Positions 1-6,330 of a stretch of DNA of 10,943 bases are shown here, piece after piece. Position 1 is the first letter of the stretch, and the number at the start of each line of letters is the position of its first letter. The position numbers and the translations under genes are program-made. This DNA is from Bacteroidales bacterium. Its GTDB lineage: Bacteria; Bacteroidota; Bacteroidia; Bacteroidales; Dysgonomonadaceae. Under the pieces are notes generated by a model. The model had not been told where the DNA came from. It searched no databases and saw nothing but the letters and a program-made list of their open reading frames with translations. The stretch covers positions 1 to 10,943 of the forward strand of contig JAAYFR010000392.1 of assembly GCA_012728155.1 (NCBI GenBank), read 5' to 3'.

Positions 1-1
1 A

Positions 2-928
2 GCACCGGGATTGCTTATCGTCTCCTACTACAACCATATACCCGACGATATGGCCAAGGCATTGGAACGGTATGTGAAACGGGGCGGCGACATCATCTGG
101 TTATCGCCGGACAACAGCCTGTTTGAAAAAGAGCTGCTTCGCAAGTTGACCGGTTTGAAAGGTGTGGAAGGCTTCAAAAGTGAACGAATCCAACTCAAAG
201 TATCGGACAACTTGTTCGGGAAATCAATTGACGCGCTCCAAACCAGGATATCAGGAAGTTCCCTGATTCCTGAGAACGCGGAGATAATCGCCCGCTTGGA
301 CACGGATGAACCCGTAGTGACCGTGCACCGGGAAGGAAAAGGAAAAGTGGCGGTCATAGGCTTCCAACTGATGGGCAGCGATTCGCCACAGGTGATGGAT
401 TATTTCAGGGACGCGATTGGCAGCCTGAGGAGAGAGGCGGGCGTAACCGGGCCCGACCCGATGGGTGAAAAACGCGCGCAATGGAATGATTGGAGGGCCG
501 GTCACATCAAGGAGCTTTACCGCGAATTGACCAAGATGGTGAAAAAGAAAAATCCGGCATTAGTCGTCACTTCCGCCTCAGGCGTGGGCCCTCAACAATA
601 TAACGGAATCTACCGGGATAGCAGGGAACTCCTGAGTGAAAATATCGTCGACTACATCTTCCCGATGAATTATTCCAACAGGATAGATATCTTCAAAGAT
701 ATCTTGGATGAGCAGCTCTTCTATACCCCGGAAGGAATGTCGGAAAAAATCTACCCGGGATTGCAGTTGTACAACAGGCAAGGTGGTGCGACGGTACCCC
801 TTGATGCTGAGGTTGTCGGCCAACAACTTGAAATAGTGAAAGAATATGGCTACCACGGATTTTGCCTGTTTGCCTATTCCTATTTCTCCGATGAAATGGT
901 AGAAGTGATTGAACAATACAGCCATTGA
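2..928 (+). CDS. GHL10/DUF187-like glycosyl hydrolase, C-terminal part (5' end outside window)
   Basis: The frame is open from the first bases, and the only in-frame early start is a TTG at 11 inside what reads as a beta strand (LLIVSYYNH), so the gene begins upstream; 308 codons are visible. Residues about 1-140 resemble the glutamine-amidotransferase/Rossmann-like module of beta-galactosidase trimerisation domains: RYVKRGGDIIWLSP, then GKGKVAVIGF. Residues about 140-305 resemble the second half of a GHL10 (DUF187, YngK-type) barrel: an FRDAIGSLRREAGV segment, the WNDWR motif (161-165), then VDYIFPMNYS (216-225) and a closing strand GFCLFAYS. Such proteins are predicted to act on polysaccharides outside the cytoplasm. 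The signal peptide and first half of the barrel cannot be seen. The placement of the amidotransferase-like module before the WNDWR half is odd and suggests insertion into the barrel. The family assignment rests on remembered motifs, and the substrate is unknown. Confidence 0.75.
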   Translation, partial: APGLLIVSYYNHIPDDMAKALERYVKRGGDIIWLSPDNSLFEKELLRKLTGLKGVEGFKSERIQLKVSDNLFGKSIDALQTRISGSSLIPENAEIIARLDTDEPVVTVHREGKGKVAVIGFQLMGSDSPQVMDYFRDAIGSLRREAGVTGPDPMGEKRAQWNDWRAGHIKELYRELTKMVKKKNPALVVTSASGVGPQQYNGIYRDSRELLSENIVDYIFPMNYSNRIDIFKDILDEQLFYTPEGMSEKIYPGLQLYNRQGGATVPLDAEVVGQQLEIVKEYGYHGFCLFAYSYFSDEMVEVIEQYSH

Positions 929-938
929 GGATGACTAC

Positions 939-966
939 GTTGATTATTTCCAATCAAATAATCAAC
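939..966 (+). terminator. Perfect 11-bp inverted repeat after gene 1, possible terminator
   Basis: The arm GTTGATTATTT (939-949) is exactly complementary to AAATAATCAAC (956-966), with a 6-base loop CCAATC. It starts 10 bases after the TGA of the upstream gene. The stem is AT-rich and a short T run (TTTT, 978-981) lies about 11 bases beyond it, so it is not a textbook rho-independent terminator. It could equally be a 3'-end stabilising hairpin or an operator for the aminotransferase gene downstream. The repeat is directly visible; its function is inferred. Confidence 0.45.
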
Positions 967-1028
967 CGGAACAAACGTTTTAATAACAGTGACAAAAAAT
1001 AGAAATATTCATTTAAAAAGTAACAAAC

Positions 1029-2402
1029 ATGAAAAGTAAAGAAATGAGTCGCCGCCGTTTTTTAGGAACGGCAGCAGCGGCAACCGCCGGGGTAGCCATG
1101 TCAGGTGTTTCTACTCCCATTTTCGCCAATTCAAAAGATACATCAGATAAACTTGCCCTTCTTGGTGGAAAGTCTGTGAGAGGAGATAAGAAATGGCAAG
1201 GCTGGCCGCAATGGGATGAGAAATTTAATTCCCAAATGAACGAAGTGATGGGCAACCGAGTCTGGTCACGCAGCAAAAAGGTTACCGAATTTGAAAAGAG
1301 ATGGGCAGAAATAAACGGTTCTAAGCATTGCCTCACCACAGTAAACGGCACCAACGCCTTGAGTGCCGCCTGGATGCAATCAAATATCGGTCCGGGCGAT
1401 GAGGTGATCTGTTCACCCTACACCTTCAGCGCCTCTATTTTTGGCATCCTCTATAAAGGAGCCATGCCGGTTTTCGCGGACATTGACCCCACTACCTTTC
1501 AAATAGATCCGGAACAAATCAAGAAGAAAATTACTCCGCGAACCAAAGGGATCCTCCCGGTACATATCTGCGGATATCCTTCCGATATGCCTACTATTAT
1601 GAAGATTGCCAAAGAACACAACCTCTTCGTAGTGGAAGACGCTTGTCAGGCTCACCTCGCAGAAATCGGAGGAAAGAAAGTAGGTACATGGGGAGATGCC
1701 GGCTGCTTCAGCTTCCAGGCATCGAAAAATCTCCCTATTGGTGAAGGTGGTGGAATCCTGACCGACAACACAGAATATTACGATCGCCTCTATTCCTACC
1801 ACAATTTCGGTTACGCATCGGGATCGGTATCCGGACAGATCAGTTCCATCACCGCGCTCATTCTGGCAAACAAGATTCGTATGGCTGAATACCAAGCAGT
1901 GATAGGATTGTGCCAACTTGAAAAATTGGAAGAACAGCACAAAATCAGGAATGAAAATGGAGCTTACCTGAATGAAAAACTGGCGGCATATCCTGGTGTT
2001 TCACCTGTCAAATTACACAAAGGGGCCACTGCTGCCTCCTATTACATTTATGGTATGGTGTACAACGAAGAGAAGATGCAAGGCGTTCCCCGCAAACGGT
2101 TCATCGAAGCACTCAATGCGGAAGGTATCCCTGCGGGAACCGGCTACCCGGACGATCCGCTCTATGGACAGCCGATGCTTAAGGAGGTATTCGAATCCGA
2201 TATTTATAAAAAATTCTACTCGCCAAACGAACTGAACTTTGAAGAGTACAAACGGAAGAATCACTGTCCTGCTTTGATCAAGACTTATAATTCATCTGTC
2301 TGGGCTTGGAACGGAGGGCTCATGCTCGGCACAAAATCCGACATGGACGATGTGATCAACGCCGTGGACAAAATCCACAACAATATTGCGAAGCTCAAAT
2401 AG
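1029..2402 (+). CDS. Tat-exported DegT/DnrJ/EryC1/StrS family PLP aminotransferase
   Basis: This is a 457-residue, apparently intact fold-type I PLP enzyme of the DegT family, whose known members transaminate keto sugars and keto cyclitols. The N-terminus has a textbook twin-arginine motif (SRRRFLG, residues 7-13) and an Ala-rich hydrophobic stretch ending near IFANS, so the protein is predicted to be exported folded with its cofactor. The mature part begins LALLGGKSVRG and WPQWDE, a signature shared, as I recall, with AHBA-synthase and scyllo-inosose aminotransferase (StsC-like) subfamilies. VNGTNALSAA (105-114) fits the PLP phosphate-binding region; EDACQAH (203-209) supplies the pyridine-binding Asp204; FSFQASKNL (227-235) supplies Schiff-base Lys233, followed by GEGGG. 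All key residues are present, so activity is expected. ATG 1029 is used; ATG 1044 would keep the Tat motif too. The actual substrate and amino donor are unknown, and a periplasmic location is unusual for the chemistry. Confidence 0.9.
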   Translation: MKSKEMSRRRFLGTAAAATAGVAMSGVSTPIFANSKDTSDKLALLGGKSVRGDKKWQGWPQWDEKFNSQMNEVMGNRVWSRSKKVTEFEKRWAEINGSKHCLTTVNGTNALSAAWMQSNIGPGDEVICSPYTFSASIFGILYKGAMPVFADIDPTTFQIDPEQIKKKITPRTKGILPVHICGYPSDMPTIMKIAKEHNLFVVEDACQAHLAEIGGKKVGTWGDAGCFSFQASKNLPIGEGGGILTDNTEYYDRLYSYHNFGYASGSVSGQISSITALILANKIRMAEYQAVIGLCQLEKLEEQHKIRNENGAYLNEKLAAYPGVSPVKLHKGATAASYYIYGMVYNEEKMQGVPRKRFIEALNAEGIPAGTGYPDDPLYGQPMLKEVFESDIYKKFYSPNELNFEEYKRKNHCPALIKTYNSSVWAWNGGLMLGTKSDMDDVINAVDKIHNNIAKLK

Positions 2403-2465
2403 AACGAGCTTTGTACTATCGCTGAAGATCGATACCTCTTTAGTGTATCTGTAAAATTTAACTAT

Positions 2466-2504
2466 GAAGTATTGAGCCATTCTTGACAATGAGCTCAATA
2501 CTTC
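2466..2504 (+). terminator. Strong hairpin 63 bases after the aminotransferase gene, possible terminator
   Basis: The arm GAAGTATTGAGC (2466-2477) pairs perfectly with GCTCAATACTTC (2493-2504). Inside it, CATT (2478-2481) pairs with AATG (2488-2491) past a single bulged A, leaving a 6-base loop. The downstream tract is only TTTCC, so termination strength is uncertain. The size of the stem and its place right after a stop codon favour a terminator or a transcript-end stabiliser over chance. Confidence 0.5.
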
Positions 2505-2599
2505 TTTCCAACCATGATCTGAAGTCTCTTATGAAAATCATATCAGACAGAGTAAAATGAACCTACAAAATAAAGCGACCCCATAAACAGACCATCTGC

Positions 2600-3415
2600 A
2601 TGAAACTATTCAGTTTAACTATCTTACTGTCATTCTTATTACCCATCCAAAGTATCTATTCATCTGGCATAAATAAAAGTTGGAAAGCAATAGGGGATAC
2701 CATTGTGCTATTGAACGGACACAATCTCGATAATTGGTATACTTTCATCAAAGATCGAGGCGTTAACAATGATCCAAAACAGGTATTCACCATAAACGAG
2801 GAGGGATTTCTCCGTATCAGCGGAGAGGAGTGGGGATGCATTACCTCGGAGAAAGAATTCGAAAACTACAAAATTATTGTAGAATATAAATGGGGAGAGA
2901 AGAGCTTTGCTCCCCGTGAAGAGAGAGCCAGAGACAGCGGACTGTTGATACATTCACAAGGAGAAGATGGAGCCTATTCCGGAACGTGGATTTATTCAAT
3001 CGAATGCAATATCATAGAAGGAGGAACCGGCGACTTTATCGTTGTGGCAGACGGCAGGGAGGAGTTTGCATTGACATGCTTGGTTGCTCCGGAAAAACAA
3101 GCCGATGCTTATCAACACCATCCCTATGGCTCTCCGGTCACCATCCATCGGGGAAGAATCAATTGGGCTTTCAGGGATCCGGAGTGGAACAGTGAAAAAG
3201 GATTCAGGGGAAAGTATGACATTGAAAATCCGGCAGGAGAATGGAATAGGTTGGAATGCGTCGCATTGGGAGATGAGATCTCTATTTTCTTAAACGGAAG
3301 ACTTGTCAATCATGCTGTGCATGTATCCCCCAACAGGGGACGAATACAACTTCAATCGGAAGGAGCAGAAATACTCTTCAGGAAAATAGTATTGGTCCCC
3401 CTTTCATCGGAATAG
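2600..3415 (+). CDS. Secreted DUF1080 (3-keto-disaccharide/3-keto-glycoside hydrolase type) protein
   Basis: A 271-residue protein with a Sec signal peptide (hydrophobic LFSLTILLSFLLPIQ, then SIYSSG) and no lipobox Cys. Residues about 35-267 form one DUF1080 domain, a concanavalin-like beta-sandwich. The landmarks are LNGHNLDNW (38-46), a DSGLLIHSQ strand (112-120), the IECNIIEGGTGD motif (134-145), WNRLECVALGDEISIFLNG (215-233) and the closing GRIQLQSEGAEILFRKI. Some Bacteroides DUF1080 proteins have been shown to cleave glycosides that were first oxidised at C3, and the family carries the name 3-keto-disaccharide hydrolase. The GGTGD form is the longer variant. By location it should act in the periplasm. 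The partner dehydrogenase that would make a 3-keto substrate is absent from the window. Its neighbours are the Tat aminotransferase (197 bases upstream) and the Tat GH20-like protein (78 bases downstream). The family call is firm; the substrate is not known. Confidence 0.88.
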   Translation: MKLFSLTILLSFLLPIQSIYSSGINKSWKAIGDTIVLLNGHNLDNWYTFIKDRGVNNDPKQVFTINEEGFLRISGEEWGCITSEKEFENYKIIVEYKWGEKSFAPREERARDSGLLIHSQGEDGAYSGTWIYSIECNIIEGGTGDFIVVADGREEFALTCLVAPEKQADAYQHHPYGSPVTIHRGRINWAFRDPEWNSEKGFRGKYDIENPAGEWNRLECVALGDEISIFLNGRLVNHAVHVSPNRGRIQLQSEGAEILFRKIVLVPLSSE

Positions 3416-3493
3416 TGCGAGAAACCATCTTGCAACGATGAAAAACAATAATATGATAAAAGAGTGACAACCCATTTAATTGTGTATAACATT

Positions 3494-4624
3494 ATGACAA
3501 CACGAAGAGATTTTATAAAAATGACAGCTGCCGCAGGTGTAGCAGCCAACATCCCCTCTCTTGCTTTTCCTCAGCCAAACCACCATTCTTTCACTGTTTC
3601 TCAGGAATCACCCAAAATTTGGGCAAACCTGCTCCACCTGAGCACCAATATGTGGGAGGATCACGCACATATAAAAAAGCTTGTTTTTTGGCCCGATATC
3701 ATCGAGGAAGAGATTCACAGGGATGACTATGAATGCAAAACCTGTAGAGATGCTGTAGCTTGGGGGCTTAGGGCCTACAGGCCATACCTGGTGCATGATG
3801 AGTCGGTGTGGAACAAGATATTGAAACAGATGTCAACTGCCGGCATGAATATGGTCGTCATTGACCTGGGAGATGCCATTCAATATGAAAGCCATCCCGA
3901 AATCGCCGTAAAAAATGCATGGAGCACCCAAAAGCTGAAAAAAGAACTGGCCAAAATCCGAAAGCTGGGATTAGAACCCATCCCGAAAATGAATTTTGCC
4001 ACTACCCACGATGCATGGTTGGGAGAATACTCCAGAATGGTCTCCACCAAAAAATATTATGAAGTATGCCAAAATTTGATCAGTGAAGTGATCGATCTGT
4101 TCGATACACCCCGATTCTTCCATCTGGGCATGGATGAAGAGACGGCAGGACATCAGGAATCTTTCGACTATGCCGTGATGCGTCAAAACGACTTGTGGTG
4201 GCACGACCTCTATTTCTTTATCGATCAAACGGAAAAGAAAGGCGTTCGTCCATGGGTATGGGCCGATTATGGATGGCGCTATCCTGATTTGTTTTTCAAG
4301 AAGATGCCCAAATCGGTATTGCTAAGTAACTGGTATTATGAAAGCAATTTCAACTTGGCAGAAATAAAGGGATCACCCAAAATTCGTGTTGAGTATTATA
4401 TGAAGCTGGAAGCGGCCGGATATGATCAAATCCCCACAGGAGGTAATTGGCTTATGGATGACTGTATGGAAGCAACTGTTAATTTTTGCAAGTCAAATAT
4501 CGACCCGTCAAGATTACTCGGATTTATGACCACAACATGGATACCTACACTCCCCCTTTGTCTTGAAGATCATCTCAAGGCTGTAGATCAAGTGGAGCAT
4601 GCGAAAAAGAGGTTTTATAAATAG
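3494..4624 (+). CDS. Tat-exported GH20-like barrel hydrolase
   Basis: The open frame can be extended to a GTG at 3464, but ATG 3494 is chosen because it places a complete twin-arginine motif (TRRDFIK, residues 3-9) at the very N-terminus, followed by an Ala/Val hydrophobic region to about Phe-Pro-Gln. The product is 376 residues. The mature part reads as a TIM barrel: AGMNMVVIDLGD, then LGLEPIPKMNF, then FFHLGMDEE (208-216), then VRPWVWADYGW, and SVLLSNWYY. His210-Leu-Gly-Met-Asp214-Glu215 matches the HxGxDE motif of family GH20, in which the Asp-Glu pair does catalysis, with Met in place of the usual second Gly. GH20 enzymes release N-acetylhexosamines, but the rest of this protein diverges and the substrate could differ. 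A CKTC pair (Cys81, Cys84) lies early in the mature protein and may bind metal or form a disulfide. It is the second Tat substrate of the cluster. Confidence 0.72.
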   Translation: MTTRRDFIKMTAAAGVAANIPSLAFPQPNHHSFTVSQESPKIWANLLHLSTNMWEDHAHIKKLVFWPDIIEEEIHRDDYECKTCRDAVAWGLRAYRPYLVHDESVWNKILKQMSTAGMNMVVIDLGDAIQYESHPEIAVKNAWSTQKLKKELAKIRKLGLEPIPKMNFATTHDAWLGEYSRMVSTKKYYEVCQNLISEVIDLFDTPRFFHLGMDEETAGHQESFDYAVMRQNDLWWHDLYFFIDQTEKKGVRPWVWADYGWRYPDLFFKKMPKSVLLSNWYYESNFNLAEIKGSPKIRVEYYMKLEAAGYDQIPTGGNWLMDDCMEATVNFCKSNIDPSRLLGFMTTTWIPTLPLCLEDHLKAVDQVEHAKKRFYK

Positions 4625-4789
4625 TCGAATTCCCTCCTTTTCGTTTTCAAATTGACTGTTCCACATATAATCTGAGAAAAACCGAGGTGGCTTGAGAATA
4701 TTATCGTGCTCTGATGGAAAGAAATCTCCGTGAGACGTCTTTTGAGGATACTATTTCGCAAATAACTACCACACATGATTTCAATGAGC

Positions 4790-4797
4790 TATATTTG
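4790..4797 (+). promoter_or_regulatory. Candidate Bacteroidota -7 promoter box upstream of gene 5
   Basis: TATATTTG is an exact match to the Bacteroidota housekeeping -7 consensus TAnnTTTG and sits 34 bases before the ATG of the lipoprotein gene at 4832, a normal leader length. No convincing TTG/TTTG -33 element is seen 19-21 bases upstream, so only half of the signal is present. The 207-base gap from 4625 to 4831 otherwise shows no gene and no strong hairpin. The box implies that genes from 4832 on may be transcribed independently. Confidence 0.35.
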
Positions 4798-4831
4798 TGA
4801 TTGAGTAATAGATACTGCATCCTGAAATATT

Positions 4832-6241
4832 ATGAAGAGAATAGATTTATTGATGATTGCCTCCTCTTTTTTCATATTGGCCGCCTGCTCGGGAGCTGCG
4901 GAGCAATCCCCTGCCGGGCTGAAATGGAAATTTGAGGATGGCTGGGCCTTACAAAAAGTGGGGTCAGGCGATAGGTTTGAAAAGTTTTTTGCTATCGGGA
5001 GCTGGCACCTACCCGGCTACACCTTTACCGACTCCGCGGAAATGGATGGGCAGGATTATGAGAAGAATGCCGCTCTTTTTAAAGAACGGAGCGCTCCTTT
5101 CAACATGGTATTTATGACTCCCGGGCTTCAAAAAGAGTATATGTCTGATATAATACATATACTCAACCCCTTCTCCCCTATCCTCCACCGATACATAGAC
5201 CAAGCTACCGGTTTACCCAAAGGGAAAGACAAAGCCTATTACCGAAGCCAGTATATGAAAAGTGTGGTGGACAGCCCCGAGTTTGAGGCATACCTCGACG
5301 CGGAGATCCAAAAGATATTGGAAACACTCCCCAACGATCAATATATCTATTCACATATCGACGAGATTGCGTTGGGAGGAGTCAGTAAATGGGCTATTCC
5401 ACCATCCATGGGAGCAAAAATCTATGAAAGAGTGAAGTTTAACGACCCGAATGCGCTTGTTTTCGTCGATTTATTAGGTCACTGCAAAGGGAGCACTTAT
5501 TTATTTGAGGAGAACTACCTGCAAACCCATGACAGCCTCCCCAAAGATCCTCCTTACGAGTTGGTCGATCCGGGAGCCGTAGAGTGCGAAATCCCCCTAC
5601 TGGGATTCTACCAGGCCCACAACGGTCTTCCTGTGTACCAATTCAATAACGGTAAATATTCTTATACAGAATATGATTTTGACACTTTAAAATCTCTTTG
5701 GTATGAGAATACAAAATTGATTGCATCAGGATATAAAGGAAACGGAGATCTGTTCGGGATCAATGCGTTTCGTGATTTCTTCGCCCATCCGGTGTTATCG
5801 GGCATCACAGTAGATGCGCTGAAGGAGGGATTGGGAGCAGAGGTGCCCATATGGCTCTATTTTGATGGAAATGGGTATGCAAAACCTTCTACTATGACGC
5901 CGGAAAACTATATTGAGATAGTAAAATGTCAAATCTATACCTCGATAATCCATGGAGCGACGGGGATCCTCTTTTGGAATGACTGGAACAAGACACCGGA
6001 AGTCTTTGACGTTTTGTTGCCGATGTTGAAAGAATTGAATGACAATTTGCCCATCATCACACTAAAGACAATTGAGAAGAAGGTGGATAATGATTTGCAT
6101 ATCATGATCAAAGAGGATAAAAAAGGGAGAAAACAGATCATAGCTACAAACACAAGTAAAACAGATAAAATAGGAATAGATATTGCCGGGGTTGACAAAA
6201 AAGAATTAGAGCCTTTGGAAGTTTATGTTTCGACGATATAG
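4832..6241 (+). CDS. Lipoprotein with glycoside-hydrolase-like TIM barrel, family unassigned
   Basis: A 469-residue protein with a lipoprotein signal: Met-Lys-Arg, a hydrophobic run, and the lipobox LAAC with Cys19 as the lipidation site, so it is predicted to be anchored in an outer or inner membrane leaflet. The mature part reads like a clan GH-A type barrel: FFAIGSWHLPGY (first strand), PFNMVFMTPG, YIYSHIDEIALGG (171-183) with an acidic pair Asp177-Glu178 at a strand end, ALVFVDLLGH, VPIWLYFDG (338-346), and IIHGATGILFWNDW (372-385), the last resembling the final strands of GH42-like and DUF4091-type barrels. A small beta domain of about 70 residues closes the protein. Asp177/Glu178 is a likely acid/base region, and Asp345 and Asp384 are further acidic candidates near strand ends. 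I cannot name a family. A polysaccharide or glycoside hydrolase role is inferred from fold-like motifs and from neighbours. Confidence 0.7.
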   Translation: MKRIDLLMIASSFFILAACSGAAEQSPAGLKWKFEDGWALQKVGSGDRFEKFFAIGSWHLPGYTFTDSAEMDGQDYEKNAALFKERSAPFNMVFMTPGLQKEYMSDIIHILNPFSPILHRYIDQATGLPKGKDKAYYRSQYMKSVVDSPEFEAYLDAEIQKILETLPNDQYIYSHIDEIALGGVSKWAIPPSMGAKIYERVKFNDPNALVFVDLLGHCKGSTYLFEENYLQTHDSLPKDPPYELVDPGAVECEIPLLGFYQAHNGLPVYQFNNGKYSYTEYDFDTLKSLWYENTKLIASGYKGNGDLFGINAFRDFFAHPVLSGITVDALKEGLGAEVPIWLYFDGNGYAKPSTMTPENYIEIVKCQIYTSIIHGATGILFWNDWNKTPEVFDVLLPMLKELNDNLPIITLKTIEKKVDNDLHIMIKEDKKGRKQIIATNTSKTDKIGIDIAGVDKKELEPLEVYVSTI

Positions 6242-6330
6242 CCGGACTCCATGATAAATTTTATTGGAAGCGAAGGGTATGCAATAAAAAAGAGATTTTC
6301 GCAATAATGATAAGAAGAAGTAAACAAGCA

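Noticed and set aside
686..703. Near-perfect palindrome GATATCTT-CA-AAGATATC inside gene 1.
   Set aside because: It lies within well-supported coding sequence (a RIDIFKDIL segment) and is explained by codon content; there is no sign of a regulatory role.
1413..1940. Long minus-strand open frame (175 codons) opposite the aminotransferase gene.
   Set aside because: It is antisense to a gene with clear family motifs and shows no recognisable domain; it is a shadow of the real coding frame.
2407..2414. GCTTTG sequence resembling part of a -7 promoter box shortly after gene 2.
   Set aside because: It does not fit TAnnTTTG fully, lies about 190 bases before the next start, and is upstream of the hairpin at 2466-2504.
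3464..3493. Longer start (GTG at 3464) for the Tat GH20-like gene.
   Set aside because: It adds ten residues in front of a complete Tat signal and uses GTG; ATG 3494 puts the twin-arginine motif at the normal place.
6250..6267. Short dyad CCATGATAAA/TTTTATTGG between genes 5 and 6.
   Set aside because: The stem is interrupted by a two-base bulge, is AT-rich and would leave almost no loop, so it is too weak to call a terminator.
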